A stretch of DNA of 64,000 nucleotides from NCBI GenBank assembly GCA_902630885.1, contig CACOWI010000006.1, positions 1 to 64,000 of the forward strand, given 5' to 3'. The translations under genes and the position numbers were made by a program. Source of the stretch: an uncultured SAR86 cluster bacterium (lineage in GTDB: Bacteria > Pseudomonadota > Gammaproteobacteria > Magnimaribacterales > D2472). This document shows positions 16,656 through 26,128 of this stretch, in pieces. The number at the start of each line of letters is the position of its first letter. The stretch's first letter is position 1. The notes under the pieces are model-generated. The model was not told where the DNA came from, did no database searches, and saw only the letters and a list, made by a program, of their open reading frames with translations.

Positions 16656-18692
16656 CTATTTAACCGAGGAAAGAACTATCTCTTTCTCAAATTCTAAAAA
16701 ATCATTAATAATATTTGTAGATTCAATCAATTGATAGTCATCTTTCAAATTAATTTTGTTTTCAAAGCTGTTATCAGAGTCATTATAGTCTTCCATTTCT
16801 TTGTATGAGGCAAACTCTTTCAATCCAACCTTAATTCTTCTTTCATTCTCTATTTGGAGTAGCCAATCTTTCCTTAACTCTTTTTGAATTTTTCTGTCCT
16901 CTAAATTTAAGCTAAGTTTCTTTTTATTTTTATTTAAGTCATATCTATCTCTAACTTTTTTTAAATAATTTAAATTTGGCTCCTTAATGAGACGAAACTC
17001 ATAATTTGATATTACTTTGTCTACCAAATCTGAATTGACTTTAAATTTTTTATGTCTGTACGGCCTTATTACATCCCATTCCATGGCAGTAGGGTACGAG
17101 CTTTCACCCACTGATTCAATATCCCATGTTACTGGGAGTTCTATGTCAGGAATTACTCCTTTATTTTGAGTGCTCATTCCATTGATTCTGTAATATTTAG
17201 ATTCCGTAATTTTGATTTGTCCTTCGGTTAGGTTTTCTAGACTTTGAACAGTACCTTTTCCAAATGTTCTCTGACCAACAATAAAACCTCTTTTATAATC
17301 CTGAATAGCTCCTGCAACTATTTCGGAAGCAGATGCTGAATAACGATTAACTAGAACTAATAAAGGCTTATCCCAAACCTGAACAGCCCTGGAAGTACCA
17401 TATGGTTGAATGTAACCACGACTTTGCTTTACTTGAACGGTTGGACCTGAGGAGACAAATAGCCCAATAATTTTGTTTGCCTCTATTAAAGCACCACCAC
17501 CATTATTTCTTAAATCTAAAATAACAGCATCTACATTCGAGTCATTGAAATTAATTAAGATTTCTTTGACGTCATTACTACTACTTTTATAATCTTTGAC
17601 TCTATTCTGATATTCATTAAAGTCTATGTAAAAAGATGGTAAATCAATTATTCCAATCTTGTTGCCATCAATATTAATAATCTCTGACTTAGCTGCTCTA
17701 TCTTCAAGTTTTATTTCTTCTCTTTTAAGAGTTACTAATTTAGTTGAGTCAGTTGCTGAATCAAATGAAATAAATTCAATCTCTACTTCAGTACCAGCCT
17801 CACCTCTAATTAAATCAACAACCTCATCAATTCTCCATCCGATAACATCTTTATAATCGTCTGATCCAATTTGTCTAATTTTTGTAATTCTGTCTTCTGG
17901 ACTAATCTTTCCTGATTTTTCTGCAGGTCCACCTGGAACTAAACTTATAATTTTGGTGTAGTCATCTTCAACACCAAGAAGAGCGCCGATTCCATTGAGT
18001 TTTAAACTCATATTGACATCAAAATCTTCTGCAGATCTTGGTGATAGATAAGTTGAATGAGGATCAAATTGATTAGTTAAAATATTTATTGCCAATGAAA
18101 ATATATCCTCTTCTTTTTGCTGAATAATTCTTCTAATTCTATTCTTATATCTTTTTATTAAGTCGATTGATGGCTCTGAATTTGATGAATCAGATAACTT
18201 AGCAATTAACAAATCATTTTTAGTTTCGAGTCTCCAAAGTTTATAAAGATCATCAAAATTACTTTGCCACTGATTATCTTCATAAAAGATATCCAAGTAC
18301 TCTTTCTTTGAAAAGTCGAATGCATTTTCTTCAATTAAAATAATTTGGTACTCAAAGAACTCAATCAATCTATCAAAATAGAGATTAATTAGTTCATAAG
18401 CCAAATCTATATCAAAATCATTATTAGTAACATCTTTTGATCTTTTGAGGTATGACTGAACTTCTTCTTCTATGAATAGGTTTTTTTCTTTATCTAGCTT
18501 TTTAATGATTGCTTTTAAATACCTTTCATTAAAATTATCTTTATTAATTTCTTTAATATAATGCTCTTTTTCAAGTTTTTTAAAAATCTCTTTACTAAGA
18601 TCTTTTTTAGAATCACTAAGTTCAATGTTTGTATATTCATTAGCAATGACAAAACTAGATAATAATAAAATACAAAGTCTTAAGTTGATCAT
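16656..18692 (-). CDS. prc: Tail-specific periplasmic protease (C-terminal processing peptidase)
   Basis: A 678-residue S41A serine protease, close to the E. coli Prc length of 682. It has an N-terminal signal peptide (LRLCILLLSSFVIANEY), an N-terminal helical region, a PDZ domain at about 230-325 (LNGIGALLG ... PGGPAEKSG) and the protease core with DLRNNGGGAL. The serine is in YSASASEI (Ser454) and the general-base lysine in TFGKGTVQ (Lys479), the usual 25 residues apart. Known targets include FtsI and peptidoglycan hydrolases. The gene sits five bases after an acyl-CoA dehydrogenase gene, an unusual operon partner. Confidence 0.95.
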   Translation of the reverse strand: MINLRLCILLLSSFVIANEYTNIELSDSKKDLSKEIFKKLEKEHYIKEINKDNFNERYLKAIIKKLDKEKNLFIEEEVQSYLKRSKDVTNNDFDIDLAYELINLYFDRLIEFFEYQIILIEENAFDFSKKEYLDIFYEDNQWQSNFDDLYKLWRLETKNDLLIAKLSDSSNSEPSIDLIKRYKNRIRRIIQQKEEDIFSLAINILTNQFDPHSTYLSPRSAEDFDVNMSLKLNGIGALLGVEDDYTKIISLVPGGPAEKSGKISPEDRITKIRQIGSDDYKDVIGWRIDEVVDLIRGEAGTEVEIEFISFDSATDSTKLVTLKREEIKLEDRAAKSEIINIDGNKIGIIDLPSFYIDFNEYQNRVKDYKSSSNDVKEILINFNDSNVDAVILDLRNNGGGALIEANKIIGLFVSSGPTVQVKQSRGYIQPYGTSRAVQVWDKPLLVLVNRYSASASEIVAGAIQDYKRGFIVGQRTFGKGTVQSLENLTEGQIKITESKYYRINGMSTQNKGVIPDIELPVTWDIESVGESSYPTAMEWDVIRPYRHKKFKVNSDLVDKVISNYEFRLIKEPNLNYLKKVRDRYDLNKNKKKLSLNLEDRKIQKELRKDWLLQIENERRIKVGLKEFASYKEMEDYNDSDNSFENKINLKDDYQLIESTNIINDFLEFEKEIVLSSVK

Positions 18693-18697
18693 ACTAT

Positions 18698-19786
18698 TTA
18701 TAAGCCCTGAGATTGAGCTGCTTCTTCTCTAACCATTTCTGGAGATCCAAGTATTTGTCTATTTACACCTATTCTTTTGAACCAGTAATGTAATCCAAGT
18801 AAATCAGTAAATCCCATCCCACCATGAACTTCTGTTGATTTTTTTGAAACCATCTTAGAAATATCTGATATGTGAGATTTAGCATGACAGGCCATAATTT
18901 TTTTATTTTTTTCTTTGTTATCAAAAGAATGTGCAGCATGCCAAAGTATTGAATAGCATGGTTCAAGTTCTGCAGCCATCTCAGCACACATGTGCTTGAC
19001 TGCCTGAAATGATCCAATGGCTCTGTTAAATTGTTTTCTTTCTTTTGAATATTCGATGGCTTTATCTAGCATAGCTTTGGAAGCTCCTAACGAGTCAGCA
19101 GCTGTTACTATCCTTCCTGCATCAATTGCGTTACTAATTGCTTCATCTGATCTTGAGGTGTTTTCCAAAATGTCTACCTCAGTATTTTTAAAAATTATTT
19201 CTTTAAATATTCTAGTTTTATCAACCGTAATTAAATCTATGATTTCAATACCACTTGATTCTAACGAAACAATACCTATTTGACCTTTTTTGTCAGACAG
19301 CATGATATGTGTTGCAAAATCACAATCTAAAACAAATAAAGTTTTGCCATTTACTTTGTTATTTGAAAAGCTTAATTCTGATTCATTTCTAGATCCAAAA
19401 AACTCTGAAAAACCTACACCAAAATTAACATTATTTTTTGACATTTCGTTTAAATAGAAATTTCTTTGTTCATCATTAGCACCATACTTAATTGCGATAG
19501 GCGCCATAACATATGAACCTGTGAAGGGAAGGGTGGCTATACCTTCTCCAAGACTTTGACCAACCGCAGTAGCAAAGAGTAAATCTAGTCCTAGCCCGCC
19601 ATTTTCTTCGGGAATTAAGATGTTATTAATGCCTAAAATTACAATCCCATTATGAAGATCTTCTTTGCTTGTTTTATCACTTTCGTTCGCAATCTTTCTA
19701 ATGACATCTATGGAAGCATTATCCTCAAGAAATTTTTTTACATTGTCTTGAAAAAATATCTGATCTTCAGATAATCCAAAATACAT
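18698..19786 (-). CDS. Acyl-CoA dehydrogenase, shorter (beta-like) subunit, pair 1
   Basis: A 362-residue acyl-CoA dehydrogenase beginning MYFGLSEDQIFFQDNVKKF. Family blocks are EENGGLGLD, GRIVTAADSLGASKAML, RKQFNRAIGSFQAVKHMCAEM and EVHGGMGFTDLLGLHYWFKR. It is short and has no GGTSEI-type C-terminal block, as in the partner subunits of heteromeric dehydrogenases. A strong AAGGAG ribosome site at 19793-19798 fixes the start at 19786, although the frame stays open 31 codons further upstream. It directly follows the larger dehydrogenase gene, which suggests the two proteins work together. Confidence 0.9.
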   Translation of the reverse strand: MYFGLSEDQIFFQDNVKKFLEDNASIDVIRKIANESDKTSKEDLHNGIVILGINNILIPEENGGLGLDLLFATAVGQSLGEGIATLPFTGSYVMAPIAIKYGANDEQRNFYLNEMSKNNVNFGVGFSEFFGSRNESELSFSNNKVNGKTLFVLDCDFATHIMLSDKKGQIGIVSLESSGIEIIDLITVDKTRIFKEIIFKNTEVDILENTSRSDEAISNAIDAGRIVTAADSLGASKAMLDKAIEYSKERKQFNRAIGSFQAVKHMCAEMAAELEPCYSILWHAAHSFDNKEKNKKIMACHAKSHISDISKMVSKKSTEVHGGMGFTDLLGLHYWFKRIGVNRQILGSPEMVREEAAQSQGL

Positions 19787-19787
19787 A

Positions 19788-21014
19788 TTATGCTCCTTGC
19801 TGAACTTTTGGCTCTTTTGGCATACCAAGACCTCTCTCAGAGATAATATTTTTTTGTATTTGGCTTGTTCCTCCACCAATTATTAACCCAAGAAAATACA
19901 TATATGCAATTTGCCACGAACCACCATCTCTTATATTTGGACTATTTTCGTATAATGTACCTAGCTCACCCATAATATCTATTGCGAAACCCTCAAGTTC
20001 ATGCCTTAACTCAGTTCCAACAAGTTTTTGAATCATGCCAGCAATTTTTACGTCTTGATTTTTATTTACTTTAGCGGATAAAACTCTAAGCGAGTTTGAT
20101 TGAAAAGCAATAACCTTACCTTGAATTTTCATAAGCTTATTTCTGTAAACTTTATTATTAATCACTTTTTCACCATTAATAGTTTCTTGCTTCATTCTTT
20201 CAATAAGTGAATTTAGTCTATTCATCATTGCGTTAGGGTCTGAGAGAGATCCTCTTTCATGACTTAATGTTGCATTTGCTACAGCCCAACCTTCACCCCG
20301 TTTACCTACAATATTTTTTTCAGGGATTGTGACATCAGTAAAGAAAACCTCATTGAAACCTGCATTTAGAGTCATATCAACTAATGGCCTTATCTCAATT
20401 CCAGGAGCATCCATAGGAATTAATAAGTAACTTATTCCCGCATGTTTTGATGCATCAGGCTCAGTTCTTACAAGGCAAAACATCATTTGTGAATACTGAG
20501 CGGTACTAGTCCAAATTTTTTGGCCATTTATTACCCAGTTGCCATCAATTAATTCACCTTTAGTCTGAAGGCTGGCTAAATCGCTTCCGGCGTTTGGTTC
20601 TGAATAACCCTGACACCATATAATCTCTCCATGTAATGTGGGTTTTATATATTTTTGTTTTTGTTCTTCACTTCCAAGTTCTAGAAGAGTTGGAACAAGC
20701 ATGTCAATTCCTTGACCGCCCATTGGTGGCGGTATTTTTGATTTTGCAAACTCCTCTGCAATTATTCTACTTTTAATAATGTCGCTCTCTCCACCGTGAC
20801 CACCATATTCTTGAGGTATTGATCTTGCAAAATAACCTTTTTCAATAAGTATTTTTTGCCAATCTGATCTTGTCATTTTAATTTCGCCTGTTTTAAACGA
20901 ATCAGATAAAGGTACTTTTGATGATTCTGTAAAATGCACACCTTTATATTTTTTACAAAAGTCTTTTACCTCTTTAGTAAAATCTTTATATTCTTTGCCA
21001 AAATTTAAGTCCAT
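19788..21014 (-). CDS. Acyl-CoA dehydrogenase, larger (alpha-like) subunit, pair 1
   Basis: A 408-residue acyl-CoA dehydrogenase. It has WCQGYSEPNAGSDLASLQT and WVINGQKIWTSTAQ (FAD and acyl site), NEVFFTDV and a C-terminal LIIGGGTSQIQKNIISERGLG block. The position that is the catalytic Glu in MCAD-type YEGT enzymes reads Gly here, as in many GGTSE-class enzymes, so the base is elsewhere. Such proteins act on branched, aromatic or terpenoid acyl-CoAs; AtuD and FadE types are relatives. AAGGAA precedes the ATG. The gene lies between an enoyl-CoA hydratase and a second, shorter dehydrogenase. Confidence 0.92.
   Translation of the reverse strand: MDLNFGKEYKDFTKEVKDFCKKYKGVHFTESSKVPLSDSFKTGEIKMTRSDWQKILIEKGYFARSIPQEYGGHGGESDIIKSRIIAEEFAKSKIPPPMGGQGIDMLVPTLLELGSEEQKQKYIKPTLHGEIIWCQGYSEPNAGSDLASLQTKGELIDGNWVINGQKIWTSTAQYSQMMFCLVRTEPDASKHAGISYLLIPMDAPGIEIRPLVDMTLNAGFNEVFFTDVTIPEKNIVGKRGEGWAVANATLSHERGSLSDPNAMMNRLNSLIERMKQETINGEKVINNKVYRNKLMKIQGKVIAFQSNSLRVLSAKVNKNQDVKIAGMIQKLVGTELRHELEGFAIDIMGELGTLYENSPNIRDGGSWQIAYMYFLGLIIGGGTSQIQKNIISERGLGMPKEPKVQQGA
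19793..19798 (-). promoter_or_regulatory. Ribosome binding site fixing the dehydrogenase start
   Basis: AAGGAG on the minus strand, six bases before the ATG at 19786 and lying inside the end of the upstream dehydrogenase gene. It selects this ATG over an upstream in-frame start at 19879. Confidence 0.7.
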
Positions 21015-21026
21015 AACATTTCCTTT

Positions 21027-21815
21027 TTAATCCCAATTTGGTTTTCTTTTTTCAAGAAAGGCAGCTATACCTTCTTTAGCATCCTTACCTTCAAAGCATT
21101 TTGCTATTTGTTCTTTTAGGTACGGGAGGGCTTCATCAAAACTTTTTGAATCTTGTTTTTCATATGCCTCAAGGCCAAATTTCATTGTTTCTGGCGCTAG
21201 ACTTGCAAGCTCACTAGCTAGTTTATCAACTTTTTCGTCAAGTTCTTCTTTTTTTACAGATTCATTTATTAAACCCCAGTCCTTAGCTTTTTTTGAATCA
21301 ATAGGTTTGCCTCTCATAATAAAATCAAGGCCAGCTCTTTTAGGCATAACTCTAAATAATCCTGCCATAACCATAAAAGGCCAAAGTCCTCTATGTATCT
21401 CAGGCGCTGAAAATGTTGCTTCATTCACTGCAATTGCGTGAGTCGAATTAGATACAATCAGAAGGGCACCAGCTAAAACTGAACCTTGGATTTTACAAAT
21501 TACTGGTTTGTATAAATGCCTCAAAGACAAGCTTATATCATCAGCATTCTCCAATTTTGGTACATTTGATTCAGATTTACTTCTTGATAAATCTGCACCA
21601 GCACAAAAAATATCACCCTTAGCGGCAATAATTACTACTCTTATTGATTTTTCTTGTTTTGCATATGCTAATGCATAGTTAATTTCATTCATCATCACAT
21701 TGTTTAAAGCATTCTTTTTTTCAGGTCTGTTAAGAGTGATACTCATGACATTATTTTTAATATCCAATTCAGTTGCCTTAAATATGAGACCCTCTAAAGA
21801 TAATTTTTTCATCAT
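21027..21815 (-). CDS. Enoyl-CoA hydratase/isomerase family protein (AtuE/LiuC-like position)
   Basis: A 262-residue crotonase-fold protein with ITLNRPEKKNALN, GDIFCAGADLS (oxyanion hole), PVICKIQGSVLAGALLIV and FSAPEIHRGLWPF. It ends in AFLEKRKPNWD, as the family often does. In the atu and liu pathways the enzyme in this position hydrates isohexenylglutaconyl-CoA or 3-methylglutaconyl-CoA; that role is inferred from neighbours. Two adjacent ATGs (21815 and 21812) follow a CGGAG site. The first overlaps the AtuA-like stop as ATGA. Confidence 0.88.
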   Translation of the reverse strand: MMKKLSLEGLIFKATELDIKNNVMSITLNRPEKKNALNNVMMNEINYALAYAKQEKSIRVVIIAAKGDIFCAGADLSRSKSESNVPKLENADDISLSLRHLYKPVICKIQGSVLAGALLIVSNSTHAIAVNEATFSAPEIHRGLWPFMVMAGLFRVMPKRAGLDFIMRGKPIDSKKAKDWGLINESVKKEELDEKVDKLASELASLAPETMKFGLEAYEKQDSKSFDEALPYLKEQIAKCFEGKDAKEGIAAFLEKRKPNWD

Positions 21816-23584
21816 ATATCTCCGATAATACTTTGTGGAACTTTAATTTTTTTTGCTCTTAAATATTCACCTAAGGATTTGGCTTGTCCATCTTTTCTGT
21901 CATTCGATGATACGCCATCTTGTAATATGTCATGAATATAAAAATTAAGAGAGTTTATATTTGATAATTCATATCTTTCAATTTTAAACTGGCGTAAATC
22001 AGGTAATAACTCTTTAAGTTTATCTACTGTTAAAAAATCATGCAGAAAAGCAAATGAGTGAGTGTTTTTAGCCCAAACACCTAGATTTGCACAACCTCCC
22101 TTATCACCGGATCTTGTTCCATAAATTTCTCCAAAAAAGATTTCTTTTTCATTTTCTATTTTAATTTTTTCAATTTTTACTGGTTCTTTTTGATAATAAA
22201 TTTCTTCTAATCCTAATTGACTAGTTGGAATAACCTCAATTTCTTCTCCATCAATATGTACTTTTTCTATAATATGTTTGCTATTAACTAGAGCAGGCCA
22301 GTAAACAATCACAGGTCCGCTAGTTTTAACGCCACCTTGTGCAAAAAAACCTGGAATATTTGCTAGAGCTAATTCAATTATTTTTGCGCTAAATAGCCTA
22401 CCAACCAAGTTCTGATCTTTTGATTTAACTGAAACCAAAAGAGATGCCATAGCTTCTTCATTGCTCAATGGATTTTCTTTGTCTGTTCTATGGAGCTGAA
22501 TTGAGACTTCATCAAATTGATCTTTACCACCAACTGAATTAAACAATGCATCTGTAAAAACCTTTGCTTTATCTTCTATATCTAGGCCTGTAAGTATAAT
22601 TTCCATTCCATTTCTAAAGCCACCCGCCAGATTTATACAAACCTTATGTTTGTCAGGAGGTGAACTTCCTCTGCAACCAGATATAAAAACTTTATCTTCC
22701 TCAACTTCTTCAATTTTCAAAGTATCAAAATGAGCTATAACATCTGGATTTACATATGCCGGTGAACTAATTTCATATAAAAGTTGTGCTGTTACTGTGC
22801 CACTAGAGACCAAGCCTCCAGTGTTAGATTGTTTTGTAATGTAGAAACTTCCGTCTTCAAATATTTCAGCAATTGGATAACCAACGTTATCAAAGCTTTT
22901 CACTTCTTTAAAAAAAGAATAGTTTCCACCTGTTGCCTGACATCCACATTCAATAATGTGACCTGCCGCAAGAGCTCCTGCTAAAGCATCATAATTGTCT
23001 CTTTCCCAGTTGAATTTCCATGCAGCTGGTCCAATTACGACAGCCGCATCTGTTACTCTTGGACAGACAACAATGTCAGCGCCTCGGTCAAGAGCCTCTT
23101 TTATTCCCCACGCACCAAGATAGGCATTTGCAGTAAGTGGTGAGTGATCTGATTCATTTAATTTTGTATCTTTATCAATATTCTTAAACTCTTCTCCTGA
23201 TTTTGTTAAATCGGGAATTGAAGGCATTAAATCATCACCATCTATATAAGCTACTTTCATATCTATTGACTGCTCTTTTAAAATTTTTTCAATCTCAACC
23301 GCCATGGACTTTGGATTTAATCCACCAGCATTACTTACAATCTTGATATTTTTTTCTTTACATGACTTTGCAATTTGATTGATTTGTTTTAAAAAAGTCC
23401 CAACATAACCTTTATCTTCTCCTCTTTGTAATTTTTGACTAAAGAGAATTGCCATTGTTAACTCAGCAAGATAGTCTCCGGTCAAAACATCAATTGGACC
23501 TCCATCCACCAAATCCTTTGCAGCGGATAATTTATCCCCATAAAACCCACTACAATTTGCAATTTTAATATGATCTTGTTTCAT
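21812..23584 (-). CDS. AtuA-family protein (DUF1446, acyclic terpene utilisation)
   Basis: A 590-residue protein of the AtuA/DUF1446 family. The N-terminus IKIANCSGFYGDKLSAAKD, then VLTGDYLAELTMAIL, KIVSNAGGLNPKSM, ADIVVCPRVTDAAVVIGPAAW and GCQATGGNYSFF are its characteristic blocks. The C-terminal domain contains GTRSGDKGGCANLGVWAK. In Pseudomonas, atuA is required for growth on citronellol and geraniol, but its biochemical reaction is not known to me. Its start overlaps the tetR stop by one base (TAATG), and its stop overlaps the hydratase start, so the genes are coupled. Confidence 0.92.
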   Translation of the reverse strand: MKQDHIKIANCSGFYGDKLSAAKDLVDGGPIDVLTGDYLAELTMAILFSQKLQRGEDKGYVGTFLKQINQIAKSCKEKNIKIVSNAGGLNPKSMAVEIEKILKEQSIDMKVAYIDGDDLMPSIPDLTKSGEEFKNIDKDTKLNESDHSPLTANAYLGAWGIKEALDRGADIVVCPRVTDAAVVIGPAAWKFNWERDNYDALAGALAAGHIIECGCQATGGNYSFFKEVKSFDNVGYPIAEIFEDGSFYITKQSNTGGLVSSGTVTAQLLYEISSPAYVNPDVIAHFDTLKIEEVEEDKVFISGCRGSSPPDKHKVCINLAGGFRNGMEIILTGLDIEDKAKVFTDALFNSVGGKDQFDEVSIQLHRTDKENPLSNEEAMASLLVSVKSKDQNLVGRLFSAKIIELALANIPGFFAQGGVKTSGPVIVYWPALVNSKHIIEKVHIDGEEIEVIPTSQLGLEEIYYQKEPVKIEKIKIENEKEIFFGEIYGTRSGDKGGCANLGVWAKNTHSFAFLHDFLTVDKLKELLPDLRQFKIERYELSNINSLNFYIHDILQDGVSSNDRKDGQAKSLGEYLRAKKIKVPQSIIGDI

Positions 23585-24198
23585 TAGTTTTCTAATTTAA
23601 TTCCATTCAAAATAATACTTGTTATTGAATTTGCAGATTCTTCAGGTGTTAAATTAATAGAATTTTTATTTTCCTCTTTAAAAAACTCTCTTCCTATTCC
23701 ACCGAGAAGTATTGAGAAAGCTTTAACGTCAATTAATTTTATCTCTTTTTTTTCAATAGCTTCTTCTAGGAGTTTTTTTATGTAATTTTTTATGAAGTTT
23801 TCATGATAATCAGCTGTTTTTTTAGACCCATTGATTTTTTCCATATCTATCAAAAATCTATCAAACTTTGGACCAACAGCTTGATTAACTATAAAAAGAT
23901 ATTGCTCCAATTTATTTATGGGTGAATCAATGCTATCAACAGAATCCATTGCAAATTTACCTAATTTTTTAAGTATGTTATCCATAGTCATTAAAATTAA
24001 TTTATCTCTGCTTGGAGCAATTTCATACAATGTTCTAAGAGAAATTTTAAGTTTTTTTGCTATTTCAGACATAGTGAGGTCTGGCACACCTTGCTCTAGT
24101 AATTTTTCTAGAGCCTCTATGATTTCGTAATGCCTTTTAGTATAGATTCTTGATTTTTTGTTATCTAAAAAGTTACTTTTATATTCTATATTCTGCAT
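23584..24198 (-). CDS. TetR/AcrR-family transcriptional regulator
   Basis: A 204-residue protein with an N-terminal TetR DNA-binding domain. RIYTKRHYEIIEALEKLLEQG is helix 1 and LTMSEIAKKLKISLRTLYEI (residues 41-60) is the helix-turn-helix. The C-terminal 130 residues are the ligand/dimer domain with no recognisable signature. It sits inside the carboxylase/AtuA operon, between the carboxylase alpha gene and atuA. It probably controls this operon and senses an acyl-CoA intermediate (inference). The overlapping palindromes at 27802-27839 are the best operator candidate in the window. Confidence 0.92.
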   Translation of the reverse strand: MQNIEYKSNFLDNKKSRIYTKRHYEIIEALEKLLEQGVPDLTMSEIAKKLKISLRTLYEIAPSRDKLILMTMDNILKKLGKFAMDSVDSIDSPINKLEQYLFIVNQAVGPKFDRFLIDMEKINGSKKTADYHENFIKNYIKKLLEEAIEKKEIKLIDVKAFSILLGGIGREFFKEENKNSINLTPEESANSITSIILNGIKLEN

Positions 24199-24205
24199 TT
24201 ATTGA

Positions 24206-26128
24206 TTACTTAACCACCATCAATAAAGCACCGTTTTCAACTTGATCATTTACAGATATTAATAGTTCTGAGACAGTTCCGTCTTCAGCAGCCTTAATTG
24301 AGTGTTCCATTTTCATTGCTTCAAGAATGACTAAGGTATCACCAGCCTTTACTTTTTTACCTTTTTTAACTTTCACATCAATAACTTTTCCTGGCATGGG
24401 AGCAATCAGTCCACCAACGGTAACTTCGGTTCCTGGGATCTTAAACCTAGGTTTTAATTGGAGCATCACATCACCAAACGGCATATGAACTAATATATTA
24501 TTTTTTGATACTGTAACTCTGGAATAATGTCTTTTACCATCAAAGATTAAGTCTATACCGTCATCATCACTTGAATATATATATGCTTCTTTATCAGTTG
24601 AGAATAGAAATTTATGATCTCGCTGTTGTTTATATTCAATCTCATACTCAGAATTTTCAAATTCAAACGTTAACTTTTGATTTGGCAATCTACCATTTGT
24701 CCAGCCTGAAGGCATAAATTTGGCTACATTTGAATTATTTCTGTTCTGTCGTTGCAACCACATTGCAGCAATTGCAGTAACATGTTCAATTTCTGACTGA
24801 TTAATTTCGAGCTTTCTTGAAGGATCTACTCTTTCAATAAAATCAGATGTGGTATCTCCGCTTAAAAATTCTTCTGTTTTAAGACAATTAACTAAAAAAT
24901 CTCTATTTGTCTTTACACCTCCAATGTGAGCTGACTCAAGTGCCTTAGCTAATTTACCAGCAGCATCTATTCTGTTTGGGGCATACGAAATTATTTTTGC
25001 TAGCATGGGATCAAAATCTGTTCCTACGACTGTGCCTTTATTAACTCCAGTATCCCACCTAGCCTCTGCAGAATTATTTTCTTCAAATGCAATTAAAGTT
25101 CCAATTTCTGGAAGAAAGTCATTATTTGGATCTTCTGCATACAGTCTTGCTTCAATTGACGACCCGGTCCAGGTTATATCTTCTTGATCAAAGTTAAGAG
25201 ATTCACCTCTCGCGATTTTAAGTTGCTCAGATACTAAATCTATTCCGGTAACTTCTTCAGTAACTGGATGCTCAACTTGCAGTCTAGTATTAACCTCTAA
25301 AAACCAAAATTCTTCAGTTTTATCATCAAATAAAAATTCTACTGTTCCAGCAGATTCATATTTAATTTGTTTTGCAAGTTTGACAGCTGCTTCCCCCATC
25401 TTATTTCTTACTTCATCAGAAATTCTGGGAGATGGGGATTCTTCAATTATTTTTTGGTGCCTTCTTTGGATTGAGCATTCTCTTTCACCCAAGTGAACTA
25501 CATTTCCTTTAGAATCTCCTAAAATTTGAATTTCAATATGTCTAGATTTTTCTACATATCTTTCAATAAAGATTCGCTCATCATTGAATCCACTTTTAGC
25601 TTCCCTTTGAGCACTTACAATAGATTCCTTTAAGTCTTTTTCTTTATTAACAATTCTCATTCCTTTTCCGCCACCACCTGCAGCTGCTTTAATGAGAAGG
25701 GGATATCCAATTTTTTTAGCTTCGCTTGGTTTAGATGTCATTGGTAGAGTAGGAACGTCAGCTTTTATTGCTAATTCTTTTGCCTTTAATTTATCACCCA
25801 TTACTGAAATAACGTTTGGAGATGGACCAACCCAAATCAGCTTTTCTTTTTTAACTTTTCTTGCAAATGAAGCATTCTCTGATAGAAATCCATATCCAGG
25901 ATGGATTGCTTGAGCACCGGATATTTTTGCTGCCTCAATAATTTGATTTCCGTCAAGATATCCACCATCTTCAAGTCTTATTGATTCGTCTGCATGTTTT
26001 ACAAATAAAGAGTCCTTATCAGCATCAACATAAACAGCAATAGATCTTATTCCCATTTCTTTAGCAGTTTTGATGATTCTGCAGGCAATTTCGCCTCTAT
26101 TGGCTATTAATATTGAATTAAAGATCAT
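24206..26128 (-). CDS. Acyl-CoA carboxylase alpha subunit (biotin carboxylase + BCCP)
   Basis: A 640-residue biotin-dependent carboxylase alpha chain. The biotin carboxylase domain (residues 1-445) has SILIANRGEIACRI, the ATP-grasp glycine loop KAAAGGGGKGMRI, the HLGERECSIQRRHQKIIEE block and EVNTRLQVEHPVTE. A linking domain follows. The C-terminal biotin carrier has EAMKMEH with the biotinylated Lys606. Substrate class is MCC/GCC or PCC-like; the AtuA neighbour favours a geranyl-CoA or 3-methylcrotonyl-CoA type role, but this is inference. It overlaps the beta-subunit stop by four bases. Confidence 0.93.
   Translation of the reverse strand: MIFNSILIANRGEIACRIIKTAKEMGIRSIAVYVDADKDSLFVKHADESIRLEDGGYLDGNQIIEAAKISGAQAIHPGYGFLSENASFARKVKKEKLIWVGPSPNVISVMGDKLKAKELAIKADVPTLPMTSKPSEAKKIGYPLLIKAAAGGGGKGMRIVNKEKDLKESIVSAQREAKSGFNDERIFIERYVEKSRHIEIQILGDSKGNVVHLGERECSIQRRHQKIIEESPSPRISDEVRNKMGEAAVKLAKQIKYESAGTVEFLFDDKTEEFWFLEVNTRLQVEHPVTEEVTGIDLVSEQLKIARGESLNFDQEDITWTGSSIEARLYAEDPNNDFLPEIGTLIAFEENNSAEARWDTGVNKGTVVGTDFDPMLAKIISYAPNRIDAAGKLAKALESAHIGGVKTNRDFLVNCLKTEEFLSGDTTSDFIERVDPSRKLEINQSEIEHVTAIAAMWLQRQNRNNSNVAKFMPSGWTNGRLPNQKLTFEFENSEYEIEYKQQRDHKFLFSTDKEAYIYSSDDDGIDLIFDGKRHYSRVTVSKNNILVHMPFGDVMLQLKPRFKIPGTEVTVGGLIAPMPGKVIDVKVKKGKKVKAGDTLVILEAMKMEHSIKAAEDGTVSELLISVNDQVENGALLMVVK

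Noticed and set aside
19787..19879. 31-codon N-terminal extension of the shorter dehydrogenase
   Set aside because: It overlaps the upstream gene and lacks family resemblance; AAGGAG selects the ATG at 19786.
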